Shown here: positions 35,784-44,341 of the stretch, one piece after another | How the letters are laid out: each line of letters begins with the position of its first letter | How positions within the stretch are numbered: position 1 is the stretch's first letter | Assembly (NCBI GenBank): GCA_963781345.1 | Contig: CAWAFQ010000007.1 | Coordinates: 124,001 to 188,000 of the forward strand | Direction of reading: 5' to 3' | Origin: JBBRHQ01 sp963781345 | Lineage (GTDB): Bacteria; Actinomycetota; Thermoleophilia; Solirubrobacterales; 70-9 | Length of the DNA stretch: 64,000 nucleotides | Notes under the pieces: generated by a model | Databases searched by the model: none | Seen by the model: only the letters and a program-made list of their open reading frames with translations | Told to the model about the DNA's origin: nothing | Made by a program: the position numbers and the translations under genes

Positions 35784-35815
35784 ACGACCCCCCGGCGAGC
35801 TGGCCGGGGGGTCGT
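35784..35815. terminator. strong GC hairpin
   Basis: A 13-bp perfect stem (35784-35796 with 35803-35815) and GAGCTG loop lie 55 nt from the 5' end of tRNA-Ser copy A and upstream of the small ORF at 35887. It can stop transcription in either direction; T-tracts are short. Confidence 0.65.
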
Positions 35816-35886
35816 TCCCGAAAGAGCATCCGGGCCCAACCCGAGGCTTGGGGTCTTGCGAGATCTCAAACCAAAGGAGAACCCGG

Positions 35887-36087
35887 ATGGATATTCACCC
35901 TAGGGCCAAGCTCGGACCGGCGGCGAGTGCCGCGCCCAGATGCTCGCTCAGCAGGGCAAGAGCGAGCCGGGCACTGGAGGAGCTGGGGGCTGCGTTGGAG
36001 GCGAAGCCGGAATTGGAGGAGATGGCCGAGAAGGACGAGCTGCTGGCGCCCCTGCGTGACCCCGAAGGCTGGCCGCTCAGGGGTTAG
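35887..36087 (+). CDS. small chimeric ORF carrying the cupin/TPR-protein tail
   Basis: 66 residues from ATG 35887 with AAAGGAG 8-9 nt upstream. The first 22 residues (MDIHPRAKLGPAAS...) are unique. From about residue 23 it matches the C-terminus of the cupin protein at 32701-33351: RALEELGAALEAKPELEEMAEKDELLAPLRDPEGWP, given in parts. A 35-bp stretch is identical in DNA. It looks like a partial duplication that acquired a ribosome binding site. Whether the product is made is unknown. Confidence 0.45.
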   Translation: MDIHPRAKLGPAASAAPRCSLSRARASRALEELGAALEAKPELEEMAEKDELLAPLRDPEGWPLRG

Positions 36088-36132
36088 GCGTGGTTGCGCG
36101 GCGGCCGCCGACCGGCGCGGCAGGCAACTTGG

Positions 36133-36164
36133 GCGCGGGTTGCGGTCGCCGCCGCAACCCGCGC
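36133..36164. terminator. bidirectional terminator hairpin
   Basis: GCGCGGGTTGCGG (36133-36145) pairs perfectly with 36152-36164 around TCGCCG. It sits between the convergent stops at 36087 (+) and 36176 (-). Confidence 0.75.
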
Positions 36165-36175
36165 TCCAAACGCGC

Positions 36176-36754
36176 CTAGAAGGGGAAGATCCGGTACCGG
36201 GTCGTTGCCTTCCCGATCACGGTGTCATCCGTGAAGGCGGAAACCCCAAACGCCTGATTCAGCGCAGTCGCTGCGCCCTGCGTCAGGGTTGTGCTCACCG
36301 GGCCGAGCTCGATGCCCCCCCACCTGAACTTGAAGCGGGTGTCGGAGTAGTCGAGATCGAGCAGGGCGACCGGGCCGGCACCATTGACCTTGCCGAAGAG
36401 CAACCGGTCGCGCAGCTTGATATCGAAATCGGTCAGCTTCACGGTCGTGCCGCCCGCGCTGAGCGAGATCCCGCCCGCGTGGCGAACGACTCCGGTGCGA
36501 ATCGCGCTGCCCAGCGGGTTTGTGATCGGGAACGCGTAGGTGGCGCCCTCGAGCCTGCCGGGCGCCACGGCGCCGGGCGTGACGCCAAGCGATCCGAGCG
36601 CGCCCAGCGTCCCCGAATCCACCTTCAGGCTCGTCGCTCCAAAGTAGCCATAGCCAGGGTGCGAGCCGGTCTTCGAATTCGACGCCGAGGCGGTCGGCGC
36701 CACTACCAGGGCGAGTACGAGTGCCGCCCCGAGTGCAAGAGTTCTCCACTTCAT
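36176..36754 (-). CDS. secreted protein of unknown function
   Basis: 192 residues. A clean signal peptide (RTLALGAALVLALVVAPTASA) follows ATG 36754, and AGGAGG lies 6 nt before the start. The mature part is beta-rich with repeating Gly-Gly turns (GGISLSAGGTTVKLTDFDIKL in parts, WGGIELGPVSTTLT, ALNQAFGVSAFTDDTVIGKATTRY). The pattern resembles secreted beta-sandwich proteins common in soil actinobacteria, but no named domain was recognised. Confidence 0.7.
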   Translation of the reverse strand: MKWRTLALGAALVLALVVAPTASASNSKTGSHPGYGYFGATSLKVDSGTLGALGSLGVTPGAVAPGRLEGATYAFPITNPLGSAIRTGVVRHAGGISLSAGGTTVKLTDFDIKLRDRLLFGKVNGAGPVALLDLDYSDTRFKFRWGGIELGPVSTTLTQGAATALNQAFGVSAFTDDTVIGKATTRYRIFPF

Positions 36755-37091
36755 GCTGAACCTCCTGAGTCCAGGTTGTCTTTCCCTGGGCTACGAGGGC
36801 GCCGCAGTCGGCGGTTGCGAAATGTCAGTTCCCCTCCCCGCCACCGGCCGTCCAGGGAAGGCGAGGGTGCGGGGCCACCGCCTGTTCGCGGTCGCCACTG
36901 AACACGGACGGTGTCGCCGGCGCAGGGATCGAGCCGGTCGGCCCCACCGCCCGGTGGGCGAAGCCGCGGTAGACCGCGGTCTGAGAGGATGGTCTCAGAC
37001 CCCTGAGCAAACGAGGTGCCGAGGGTGTCAACAGGCGAGGGGAGCGGTGAAGAGCCGCCTCCGGGAACGAGGGGCGGGAGGAGCGTTGACC
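36755..37091. other. 337-bp intergenic region with three consecutive hairpins
   Basis: No gene supported. Hairpins at 36943-36958 (CCCACCG/CGGTGGG), 36964-36979 (CCGCGG/CCGCGG) and 36979-37000 (GTCTGAGA/TCTCAGAC) follow each other closely, upstream of the frameshifted secreted-protein gene. They may be terminator or leader structures. Confidence 0.5.
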
Positions 37092-38816
37092 ATGAGGCGA
37101 AGCTTGGCAGGCAGGGGAGTCCCTTCTTGAGGGCGCGCCGTGATTTTCCGCTGGCCGCGCTGCTGGCCGCGGCTGCCTCTGCGCTCTGCCTCGCTGTGCC
37201 CGCCGGCGCGGCCCTCAGATTCGGTCCGCCACAGACGCTGACTCCAGCCGGCACGATCGCGTTCCGGCCTCACGTGGCCTACGACAGCCAGAACCGCGCC
37301 ACTCTCGCCTGGATGATCTTGCCCAAAGACTCGTCGGGCTGCGGCGGCGGCGGCTGCCGCAGGATCCAGGCCGTGAGGCTCAGCCCCAACGGCACCCCCG
37401 GGACCGTCCACACACTTTCCCCTGCCAACGAGGACGCAATCGAATCCGATGCCCAGGTCGCCGTGGACTCACAGGGGCGCGCCACTGTCGTCTGGGAGGC
37501 TGACGACGGCGCCCACTATCGCGTCGAGGCGGTCCGGCTCGGAGTTGACGGAACGCCCGGGGTGGTTCAGACCCTCTCGGCCGCAGGCGGCGACGCCGTG
37601 TTTCCGAAGCTGGCCATCGACTCCCAGGACCGCGCCACGGTGGTTTGGTACCGAAACGACGGGTCCGGCTTCCGCGTCCAGGCGGTCCGGGTCGCCGCCG
37701 ACGGCTCGCCTGGGCCCGTTCAGACCCTCTCTGAGGCCGGGGGCGATGCCGCCGACCCCGCGCTGGCCATCGACTCTCAGGACCGGGTGACGATCGTCTG
37801 GACCCGCTACGACGGAACCCAGTACCGCGCACAACAGATCCGCCTCGAAAGCAACGGCAACCCGGGCGCGGTGCACACCCTCTCGGCGGCGGGCGGAAAC
37901 GTCTCCTTGCCGCAGGTGGCGGTGGGCTCGCAGGGCCAGGCCAGGGCGATCTGGGAGTGGGACAGCTTCGCGTTGGGGGGCGGGGACGCCTTCCTGCAGA
38001 CGGCATTGCTCGACGCCAACGAGCTCGAGGGGCCGATCCAGGTCATCGACGGCGCGATCACCGGAGACACCGGCGCCAGGTTGGCCTTCGACTCACGGAA
38101 CCGACCTCGGGTCGTCTGGCAGGGCTTCCTGAGCGGGAGCCTCCGCGCCAAGACCCGGCCGATCGCCGCGGACGGATTCCTCGGCGCCGATCTATTCCTC
38201 TCCTCGCCCGGACACCGCGGTGGCCAGCCTCAGATCGCCTTCGACTCCAAGGACAGAGCGGTGATTGCCTTCTACAGCGACGATGGCTCCAATAACCGGA
38301 TCCGACTGGCACGGCTAGCGCCCGACGGCGCCGGCGGCGCGGTTCAGATCCTCTCGGCAGGGGGCCGCAATGCCGGCTATCCACAGCTCGCGCTCGACTC
38401 GCTGGATGGGGCAACCGTCGCCTGGGACCGCCGGGACAACTCGGACACCCTACGCGTGCAATTTGCGCGCGGGACAGACGGTGGCTCCAGGCACCAAGAT
38501 CACCCGCGGGCCGCACAACCACTCGACCCTGGTGAAACGCTCGGTGAAGTTCTCCTTCGCGAGCGCCCCGGGCGCATTTGTGGGTCGTTTTCAGTGTTCC
38601 CTCGACGGTCGCGCGTTCGCCGGCTGCAGGTCTCCTCTCCGCCTCAAGCGCCTTCGCGACGGGCGGCACTCTCTCCGGGTTCGCGCGGCGGACGAGGATG
38701 GGATCGACGCGAGTCCGGCGGTCCGGCACTTCGCCGAAATCGGAACCTGCATCGCGAATGCGAAGCGGGCTGGACGCCCCGACGGTGCTCGGGGGCGCTG
38801 CCGAAACGGCGTCTAG
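37092..38816 (+). pseudogene. secreted beta-propeller-like repeat protein, frameshifted twice
   Basis: A good start (ATG 37092 behind GGGAGGAG) opens MRRSLAGRGVP, but a stop follows. The signal peptide continues in another frame (LRARRDFPLAALLAAAASALCL in parts), consistent with one lost T near 37124. About seven 55-residue repeats (DGTPGVVQTLSAAGGDA...LAIDSQDRATVVW) suggest a propeller. Near 38470-38490 the frame shifts again. The shifted frame gives a C-terminal domain FSFASAPGAFVGRFQCSLDG...CRSPLRLKRLRDGRHSLRV seen in many secreted actinobacterial proteins. The IS110 copy starts 20 nt after its end. Confidence 0.75.
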
Positions 38817-38854
38817 CACCCCTGCTGCACTAGACTCGCCTCACTGTCATCGTC

Positions 38855-39040
38855 GACGTCAGTCGGACGGTGGCGTCCGACCCGAGCGGTTGGTTCTCGG
38901 ATCGGCGACGGGCTGACTCATAGTCTCGCTGTCGTTCTGACCAGCATCCGTTTTGTCGCCCGTCGCCGTCCGAGGATCGCCGTCGTGACTTGATAGGAGC
39001 GTGGCATCGCCCCCAGTGAGGTCTGTCCGACGACGTTCCG
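38855..39040 (+). ncRNA. candidate IS110 bridge RNA, copy 2
   Basis: Three structures in order: stem-loop GTCGGACG/CGTCCGAC (38862-38881); a 17-bp stem with one bulge (38896-38913 with 38958-38974) around a 44-nt loop; and a hairpin (38981-38989 with 39025-39035) whose loop contains ATAGGAGC (38993-39000) and CAGTGAGG (39014-39021). The first equals the element's right end (40165-40172). The second is the exact complement of its left end (38839-38846). This matches the 5' stem-loop, target loop and donor loop order known for IS110-group bridge RNAs. Confidence 0.7.
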
Positions 39041-39067
39041 TTCGTTAGGCAATCCAACGAAGGGACG

Positions 39068-40163
39068 ATGCAGATGATCGTGATCGGAGCAGACACACAC
39101 AAGGCCACCCACACCGCAGCGGCGGTGCGCTCCCACACCGGCGAGCTCCTGGGTGACCTGACGGCCTCGGCTCGGGAGCCCGGGTTCGCCGAGCTCCTGG
39201 GCTGGGCCCGCGGCCTCGACGATGAGCGGGTCTGGGCGATCGAGGACTGCCGCCATGTCTCCGGCGGCCTCGAGCGCTTCCTGATCGACCACGGCGAGCG
39301 GGTCCTGCGGGTGCCGCCGAAGCTGATGGCCGGAGCTAGGCGCAGTCAGCGCCAGCGCGGCAAGTCGGATCCGATCGACGCCACCTCGGTCGCCCGGGCC
39401 GCCTTGCGCGAGGGACTGAAACCCTCCCCGCGGCCCACCTCGACGAGCAGGCCCTCGAGGTGAGACTGCTGCTCGCCCACCATGACCACCTCGTCTCCGA
39501 GCGCTCTGACGACCAGCGCCGGCTGCGCTGGCACCTTCACGACCTCTGGCCCGAGCTGGAGATCCCGGCCGGGGGGCTTGACCGGGCAAAGTGGCTCGAG
39601 AAGGTCGCCGGCAAGCTCTCCCGAGCCGAGCAATCGGCCAGGGTCAGGATCTCCCGCGAGCTCGTGCGGGCGATCCGCACCCGCACCAGGCGCATCCGCG
39701 AGCTCGCCTCGGAGCTGGGGGTGCTGGTCGCCCAGAACAACCCGCAGCTGCTCGAGATCCCCGGCTGCGGCGTCCTCTCGGCGGCGAAGCTGATCGCCGA
39801 GGTCGCCGGCGTCGACCGCTTCTCCTCCGACGCGAAGCTCGCCCGCCTCGCAGGGGTCGCCCCAATACCTGCCTCCTCGGGTCGACGGGACCGCCACCGC
39901 CTCGACCGCGGCGGCAACCGCCAGCTCAACTGCGCCCTTCACCGGATCGCCGTCACCCAGGGGCGCATCCATCCCCCGGCCCAGGCGTTCCTGGCCAAAA
40001 GCAGGCCGAGGGGAAGTCCAGGATGGAGGCGCTTCGCTGCCTCAAGCGCTACCTGGCACGCCGGGTCTGGCGTGTTCTGATTGATTCCCAGAGGGAGAGA
40101 TCGATCAATTCCGTCCATCCACAGAGAGACAGGCTTACCCCGCAATTTGCGGGGGCGGCTTGA
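39068..40163 (+). pseudogene. IS110 transposase, inactivated by two 1-nt deletions
   Basis: Same protein as 31144-32241 but missing one T near 39418 (GGGACTGAAACC for GGGACTTGAAACC) and one A near 39999 (CCAAAAGC for CCAAAAAGC). The first shift truncates the DEDD domain and the second lies near the C-terminus. Apart from these the copy is almost identical, so inactivation is recent. It could be mobilised in trans by copy 1. Confidence 0.9.
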
Positions 40164-40177
40164 CATAGGAGCAACAC

Positions 40178-41035
40178 ATGAGGATTGGGATTGCGGGGAC
40201 GGTCAGCAGAGCGGCGGTCCTCTCCGGGGTGCTGTTGGTCGTTGCGCTGTGCGTAGCTCAGGGCGCGCATGCCTTCGTCTACTGGGCAAACACCGGAACC
40301 ACGATCGGCCGGGCGAACCCGAATGGGAGCGCCGTGAAGAAAAACTTCCTCGTCAGCAACCAAGCCTGCGGGGTAGCGGTGGACAGGACTCACATCTACT
40401 GGACCGGCAACGCCAACGGCATCGCCGGCGCCGGGACGATCGGCCGCGCCAAACTCGACGGCAGCGCCCGCCAACCGAACTTCATCACCGGCGCCGACAA
40501 CCCGTGCGGGTTGGCAGTCGGCGGCGGCCACATCTACTGGTCCAACACCGCCCCCACCGGCGGGATCGGCCGCGCCAAGCTCAACGGCTCCGGCGTCGAC
40601 CGGACCTTCGTCCCCACCGATGGATACGCCTGCGGAGTGGCGGTGGACAGCTCTCACCTGTACTGGGGGAATCGCGATGCCGGCACGATCGGCCGCGCCA
40701 ACCTCAACGGCAAACGAGCAAGCGTGAGGCAGCGTTTCATACGCGGGGGCACGGACATCTGCGGCGTGGCGGTGAATCGCGCTCACGTCTACTGGGCCGA
40801 TTTCGACGCCAACAGCATCGGCCGCGCCAACCTCAACGGCAAGGCCGCGAGCGTGAACAAGAGATTCATCCCAGGGGCGAGCGATCCCTGCGGGCTGGCG
40901 GTCGACAGGGCCCATATCTACTGGGCCAACTCCTCCAGCGGGGCGATCGGCCGCGCCAAACTCAACGGCACCGGCGTCAACCAGAGCCTGATTCCGGCCA
41001 ACAACCCCTGCTGGGTGGCGGTGGACGTTCCGTGA
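40178..41035 (+). CDS. secreted YWTD-like beta-propeller repeat protein
   Basis: 285 residues. A signal peptide (AAVLSGVLLVVALCVAQGAHA) is followed by about six repeats of roughly 40 residues of the form ACGVAVDRTHIYWTGN...GTIGRAKLNGSGV...FI, the YWTD/LDL-receptor-like propeller pattern. A conserved Cys in each repeat (ACGVAV, PCGLAV, ICGVAV) is distinctive. The ribosome binding site AGGAG is the tail of IS110 copy 2, ending 2 nt before the ATG. It is probably an extracellular binding protein; the ligand is unknown. Confidence 0.8.
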   Translation: MRIGIAGTVSRAAVLSGVLLVVALCVAQGAHAFVYWANTGTTIGRANPNGSAVKKNFLVSNQACGVAVDRTHIYWTGNANGIAGAGTIGRAKLDGSARQPNFITGADNPCGLAVGGGHIYWSNTAPTGGIGRAKLNGSGVDRTFVPTDGYACGVAVDSSHLYWGNRDAGTIGRANLNGKRASVRQRFIRGGTDICGVAVNRAHVYWADFDANSIGRANLNGKAASVNKRFIPGASDPCGLAVDRAHIYWANSSSGAIGRAKLNGTGVNQSLIPANNPCWVAVDVP

Positions 41036-41091
41036 GTTGGGGGACGTGCGGTGGAAACTGTCTTGCCCCGATTCTGGATGTGGATTCCGTC

Positions 41092-43281
41092 CTATAGGAG
41101 TTCGGCGAGACGACGAGCCGCTCTGACGGCGCCGTCGACCTCGACGTCGCGATAAGCCACATCCCGGCCGATCTCCTCGGCGATCGCCGCCGCGATTTGC
41201 TCGGGCGGGGAGTCGTCGAATTCCATGCGGCGACCAGCGCCGTAGCGTTCAAGCCGGTGGCGGACATGAAAATTCTGCTCGAAGTGATGCCGCAGGGGGA
41301 AGTAGAGGAACGGGCGCTTCTGCGCGGTCAGCTCCATCGACGTGGTCAAACCGCCCTGCACGATGGCCAGGTCGCAGGCGGCCAGATGCCGGTAGAGGTT
41401 GTGCACATATGGGACCACCTCGAGCCCAGGGCGTGAGGGAAGCGACTCCGGGTCTATGCGCGGCCCGGCGACGACGATCATCCGCAGCTCGGGGACGCGC
41501 TCCTTTGCCTGCGGAAAGGCGGCGATCACTCGCCGCAGGAGATCGCCGCCCACCCCCGACCCTCCGACCGTGACGATGCAGACCCGCTGATCGTCGCCGT
41601 AGCCCAGCTCGGCCCGCAGCTTGCCGCGCTCGCCCAGATCCTTTGGGTCGAAGCCGGTCACGTATCCGGTGAAGTCGAAGTTGGCTTCGGTCCAGTCGCG
41701 GATCATCGGCATCTCGGGGCCGAGCCTCTCCGGAACTATGTCGTCGGGGTTGCCAACGAATAGGGCCAGGTCGCGAACGCCGGGATGATCGGCGATGTGA
41801 CCGACCATGTCGGCGTTGTAGTCGGCGGTCAAGAAGGCCTCCCGCTCGTCGCGATTATCCATCGGCAGGAATCCGACGAAGTCGGTCAGCCAGGCGAAGG
41901 GGACGCGCTTCTCACGCGGATTCTCGTGCAGGTAGTAGTCGAGCTCCCAGGCCTCGTCGCCGATCCAGAGGTCGTAGCGCTGGTCGCGCACTACGTCGTG
42001 GAAGAGCATGAAGTTGGCGGCAAGGATCTCGTCCATGCGCCGCAGCGCCTCGAAGCAGTGCAGGTCGTGCTCGGCGGACTCCGACTCGATGTGGCGGGAC
42101 TCGTTGGCGAGGTGGGCGCTGGCCGGGTGGATCTGCTCGCCCTCAGCCTCCAGCACCCTGGTGACCGGGTCCTGGGCAAGCCAGTCGATCTGAAGGTCGG
42201 GGTGCAATCGCCGCAGCTCGCGGGCGATCGCCACGTCGCGCTGCGCGTGGCCGAGCCCGATCGGGGAGGAGACGTAGAGGGCGCGGGGCCGGCCGTCGGG
42301 ACGGTGGACGGTGGAGTCCCGCGACGTGGGCCGCCGCCCGAAGGCGTCCTCGGAGAAGTCGCGCAGGGCAAGATTCACCTGCACCGGCTTGCGGGCGTGT
42401 GGAAAGTGGCCGGCGCCGCGGACCACTTCGAGTTGCCCGTCGGCGAGCCGGGCCAGCGCCCGGCCGTCGCGGTGCGGCGTGATCCGGTCGCGGTCGCCTT
42501 GGACCACCAGCACCGGGCAGTCCAGGTTCCGCGCCAGCCGCCGCAGGGAAGGCCGGTCGCGGTGGATTTCGCCGAGTCCGGTGGCAATCAGCGTCTCGGC
42601 GTCGGTATCGAGCGCCCATCCCACACCGTCCTCAATCCCCTTGGTCGAGTGCGGCTCGGGGAAGCAGCGCGAGATGAACCACTCGGCGAACTCGGGGTAG
42701 TCCTGCCGCCAGTGGACCGCGTTCATGCGAGCCCACGAGCGGTAGAGGGGCGAGGGCCGCAGAAAGCGGGGGGCGAGCCGTGGGTGGAGCAGAAGCGACC
42801 AATGCGACGGGGTGTAGGGGAACATCGGTCCGACGAACACGGCGCCAGCGACGCGTTCAGGCGCCAGTCGGCCCAGCTCGAGCAGGTACTGGGCCCCGCG
42901 CGACAAGGAGACCATGACCGCCCGCTCGGTGCCCGTCGCGTCCATCACCGCGAGGCAGTCCCGCGCGAACTCCGCGGCCCCGTATCGCCGCGGATCGCGG
43001 CAGCGGTCGGAGCGCCCGTTGCCCAGCCCATCCATGGTCAGGACCCGGAAGTGGCGGGCGAAGTAGGGGATCTGCATCTTCCAGTGGCGTGAGTGTACGA
43101 GCGACCAGGTCGGGATCAGGAAGATCGTCTCCTCGCCCTCGCCGTAGACCTCGTAGAAGAGCCGCTGGCCTTCGCGCTCAACGAACCCCTCGATATCCGG
43201 GTGGGCAGCGCGGCTCTGCTCGCCGCTGCGGCGGACCGATCCTTCCCCCGGAACCACGGTGGCATTCTCAATCGTCTTCAT
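41092..43281 (-). CDS. alpha/beta hydrolase - glycosyltransferase fusion protein
   Basis: 729 residues from ATG 43281 with GGAGGAGGAG just upstream. Residues about 30-320 are an alpha/beta hydrolase: IFLIPTWSLVHSRHW, MDGLGNGRSD, the nucleophile in VSLSRGAQY (S-x-S-x-G rather than G-x-S-x-G), VVQGDRDRITP and the catalytic His in GAGHFPHARKP. Residues about 335-729 are a GT-B glycosyltransferase: ALYVSSPIGLGHAQRDVAIARELRR in parts, VTVGGSGVGGDLLRR, and QGGLTTSMELTAQKRPFLYFPLRHHFEQN. The gene overlaps the TetR regulator by 14 nt, so both are coexpressed. Role unknown; synthesis and tailoring of a glycosylated lipid or metabolite is one option. Confidence 0.85.
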   Translation of the reverse strand: MKTIENATVVPGEGSVRRSGEQSRAAHPDIEGFVEREGQRLFYEVYGEGEETIFLIPTWSLVHSRHWKMQIPYFARHFRVLTMDGLGNGRSDRCRDPRRYGAAEFARDCLAVMDATGTERAVMVSLSRGAQYLLELGRLAPERVAGAVFVGPMFPYTPSHWSLLLHPRLAPRFLRPSPLYRSWARMNAVHWRQDYPEFAEWFISRCFPEPHSTKGIEDGVGWALDTDAETLIATGLGEIHRDRPSLRRLARNLDCPVLVVQGDRDRITPHRDGRALARLADGQLEVVRGAGHFPHARKPVQVNLALRDFSEDAFGRRPTSRDSTVHRPDGRPRALYVSSPIGLGHAQRDVAIARELRRLHPDLQIDWLAQDPVTRVLEAEGEQIHPASAHLANESRHIESESAEHDLHCFEALRRMDEILAANFMLFHDVVRDQRYDLWIGDEAWELDYYLHENPREKRVPFAWLTDFVGFLPMDNRDEREAFLTADYNADMVGHIADHPGVRDLALFVGNPDDIVPERLGPEMPMIRDWTEANFDFTGYVTGFDPKDLGERGKLRAELGYGDDQRVCIVTVGGSGVGGDLLRRVIAAFPQAKERVPELRMIVVAGPRIDPESLPSRPGLEVVPYVHNLYRHLAACDLAIVQGGLTTSMELTAQKRPFLYFPLRHHFEQNFHVRHRLERYGAGRRMEFDDSPPEQIAAAIAEEIGRDVAYRDVEVDGAVRAARRLAELL

Positions 43282-43912
43282 GCTTCTCCTCCTCCAGCGA
43301 AGCGAGCCAGCCATCGATCGCTGCGAACAACTCGGCATGACCGCGGTCGAAGCCGAGGAGACGCTCGTTTAGCAGGCCTTTGTTGAACTGCATGACCAGC
43401 GCCGCCCACGCCTCCGCCGACCAGCCCTTGCTGTCGAGGCCATACTCCTCGATCGCATCGGCGAGCGCCTCGCGGAGCAGCGAGCGCCACTTGTCGTTGA
43501 CGCGGCACAGCCGCTTGCGCAGCCCCGGCCGGTCCCAGGCCAGCGCCTCCAGTTCCGCCCAGACCTTCGGGTACCCCGCCGCCAGGTCTTCCTCGATGTA
43601 GCCGACCGCGGCGCGCCACTTTTCGATGAATGGCGCGTCCGTGGAATACATCGCCCGTTGGCGCTCGAGCACCCGGCCCGTGAACCGCTCCAGCGTTTGT
43701 AGGAGCAGCTCGTCGACCGAGCCGAAGTAGTAGTGGACGAGACCATGGTTCTGCCCCGCCTCCTGGGCGAGTCGCCGAGTGGAGATTCCCGCGGCGCCCT
43801 CCCGCACCAGCAACCTCTCGGCGGCGTCGAGGAAGGCTTCGACGTTCGCCTCCCTGACCGAGCGCCGGCCGTTCTCCGCCTCTACGTCAGCTGTTGTCAC
43901 GGACTTAGCCAT
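43268..43912 (-). CDS. TetR/AcrR family transcriptional regulator
   Basis: 214 residues. The N-terminal helix-turn-helix is FLDAAERLLVREGAAGISTRRLAQEAGQNHGLVHYYFGSVDELL (in parts), followed by an all-helical ligand domain. The last codons overlap the start of the hydrolase-glycosyltransferase gene, so it probably autoregulates and controls its partner. A CTTAG/CTAAG inverted repeat lies just upstream. The ligand is unknown. Confidence 0.92.
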   Translation of the reverse strand: MAKSVTTADVEAENGRRSVREANVEAFLDAAERLLVREGAAGISTRRLAQEAGQNHGLVHYYFGSVDELLLQTLERFTGRVLERQRAMYSTDAPFIEKWRAAVGYIEEDLAAGYPKVWAELEALAWDRPGLRKRLCRVNDKWRSLLREALADAIEEYGLDSKGWSAEAWAALVMQFNKGLLNERLLGFDRGHAELFAAIDGWLASLEEEKHEDD

Positions 43913-43916
43913 CTGT

Positions 43917-43934
43917 CTTAGTCAGTCATCTAAG
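43917..43934. promoter_or_regulatory. candidate TetR operator
   Basis: CTTAG (43917-43921) and CTAAG (43930-43934) form an inverted repeat with an 8-nt spacer, beginning 5 nt before the TetR start. Position and symmetry fit an autoregulatory operator; it is short, so chance is possible. Confidence 0.4.
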
Positions 43935-44120
43935 CACTCGCGCTGGCACTTGTCAACTGCAACCGCAGACCGTCGCCGCCTCCTTGTGATGCACCGCTGC
44001 CGTGAGAGTGGCGTCGGATGATCCTGCGCACGCAATAGCTGCGGCGCGAGGGCGAGCAAGGATGGGGGGCCGTTCTCCTCCGAATGGAGGACGCAAGCTA
44101 GGGGCGAACAGCGCCCCGAT

Positions 44121-44161
<41 letters not shown>

Positions 44162-44341
44162 TTGGCCGGAAAGCCCGGTACGGCGGGCTTTCCGCTGTTT
44201 GGGGCGGCAAAGCGCATCAATTCAGATCCTCACGCCAGGGTTTGTGGGAAAACCCGGATGTACGGCGGATTCCCGGCGCTATGTTGTAGTTGGGTGTTGA
44301 GGGAGCGCTCTCGTCCGTAGGTCAATTACGGAAGGCAGGGA

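Larger units (their letters stand above)
38836..40175 (+). mobile_element. IS110-family insertion sequence, copy 2 (transposase broken)
   Basis: 1340 bp, the same ends as copy 1 and nearly identical throughout except for two 1-nt deletions (near 39418 and 39999) and at least one synonymous substitution. It ends CATAGGAGCAAC, directly before ACATGAGG of the next gene, so the AGGAG near its end serves as that gene's ribosome binding site. Opposite orientation to copy 1; the two enclose 32474-38835 as an inverted pair. Confidence 0.9.

Noticed and set aside
35611..36087. Plus-strand frame beginning over tRNA-Ser with GWDSNPRGALRR
   Set aside because: This peptide is the well-known mistranslation of the tRNA T arm read on the opposite strand. 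The same artefact appears near 44160, 57420, 58960 and 61230.
36900..36960. tRNA-like T-arm sequence on the minus strand (GGCTCGATCC)
   Set aside because: The flanking bases do not form a T stem and no acceptor or anticodon arm can be found.
31132..40175. The IS110 pair as a composite transposon moving the DNA between
   Set aside because: IS110 elements lack inverted-repeat ends and do not form classical composite transposons, and no outer target duplication surrounds the pair.
40049..40915. 288-residue minus-strand frame over the YWTD-repeat gene
   Set aside because: It mirrors the repeats of the plus-strand protein and runs into the IS; there is no independent domain or ribosome binding site.
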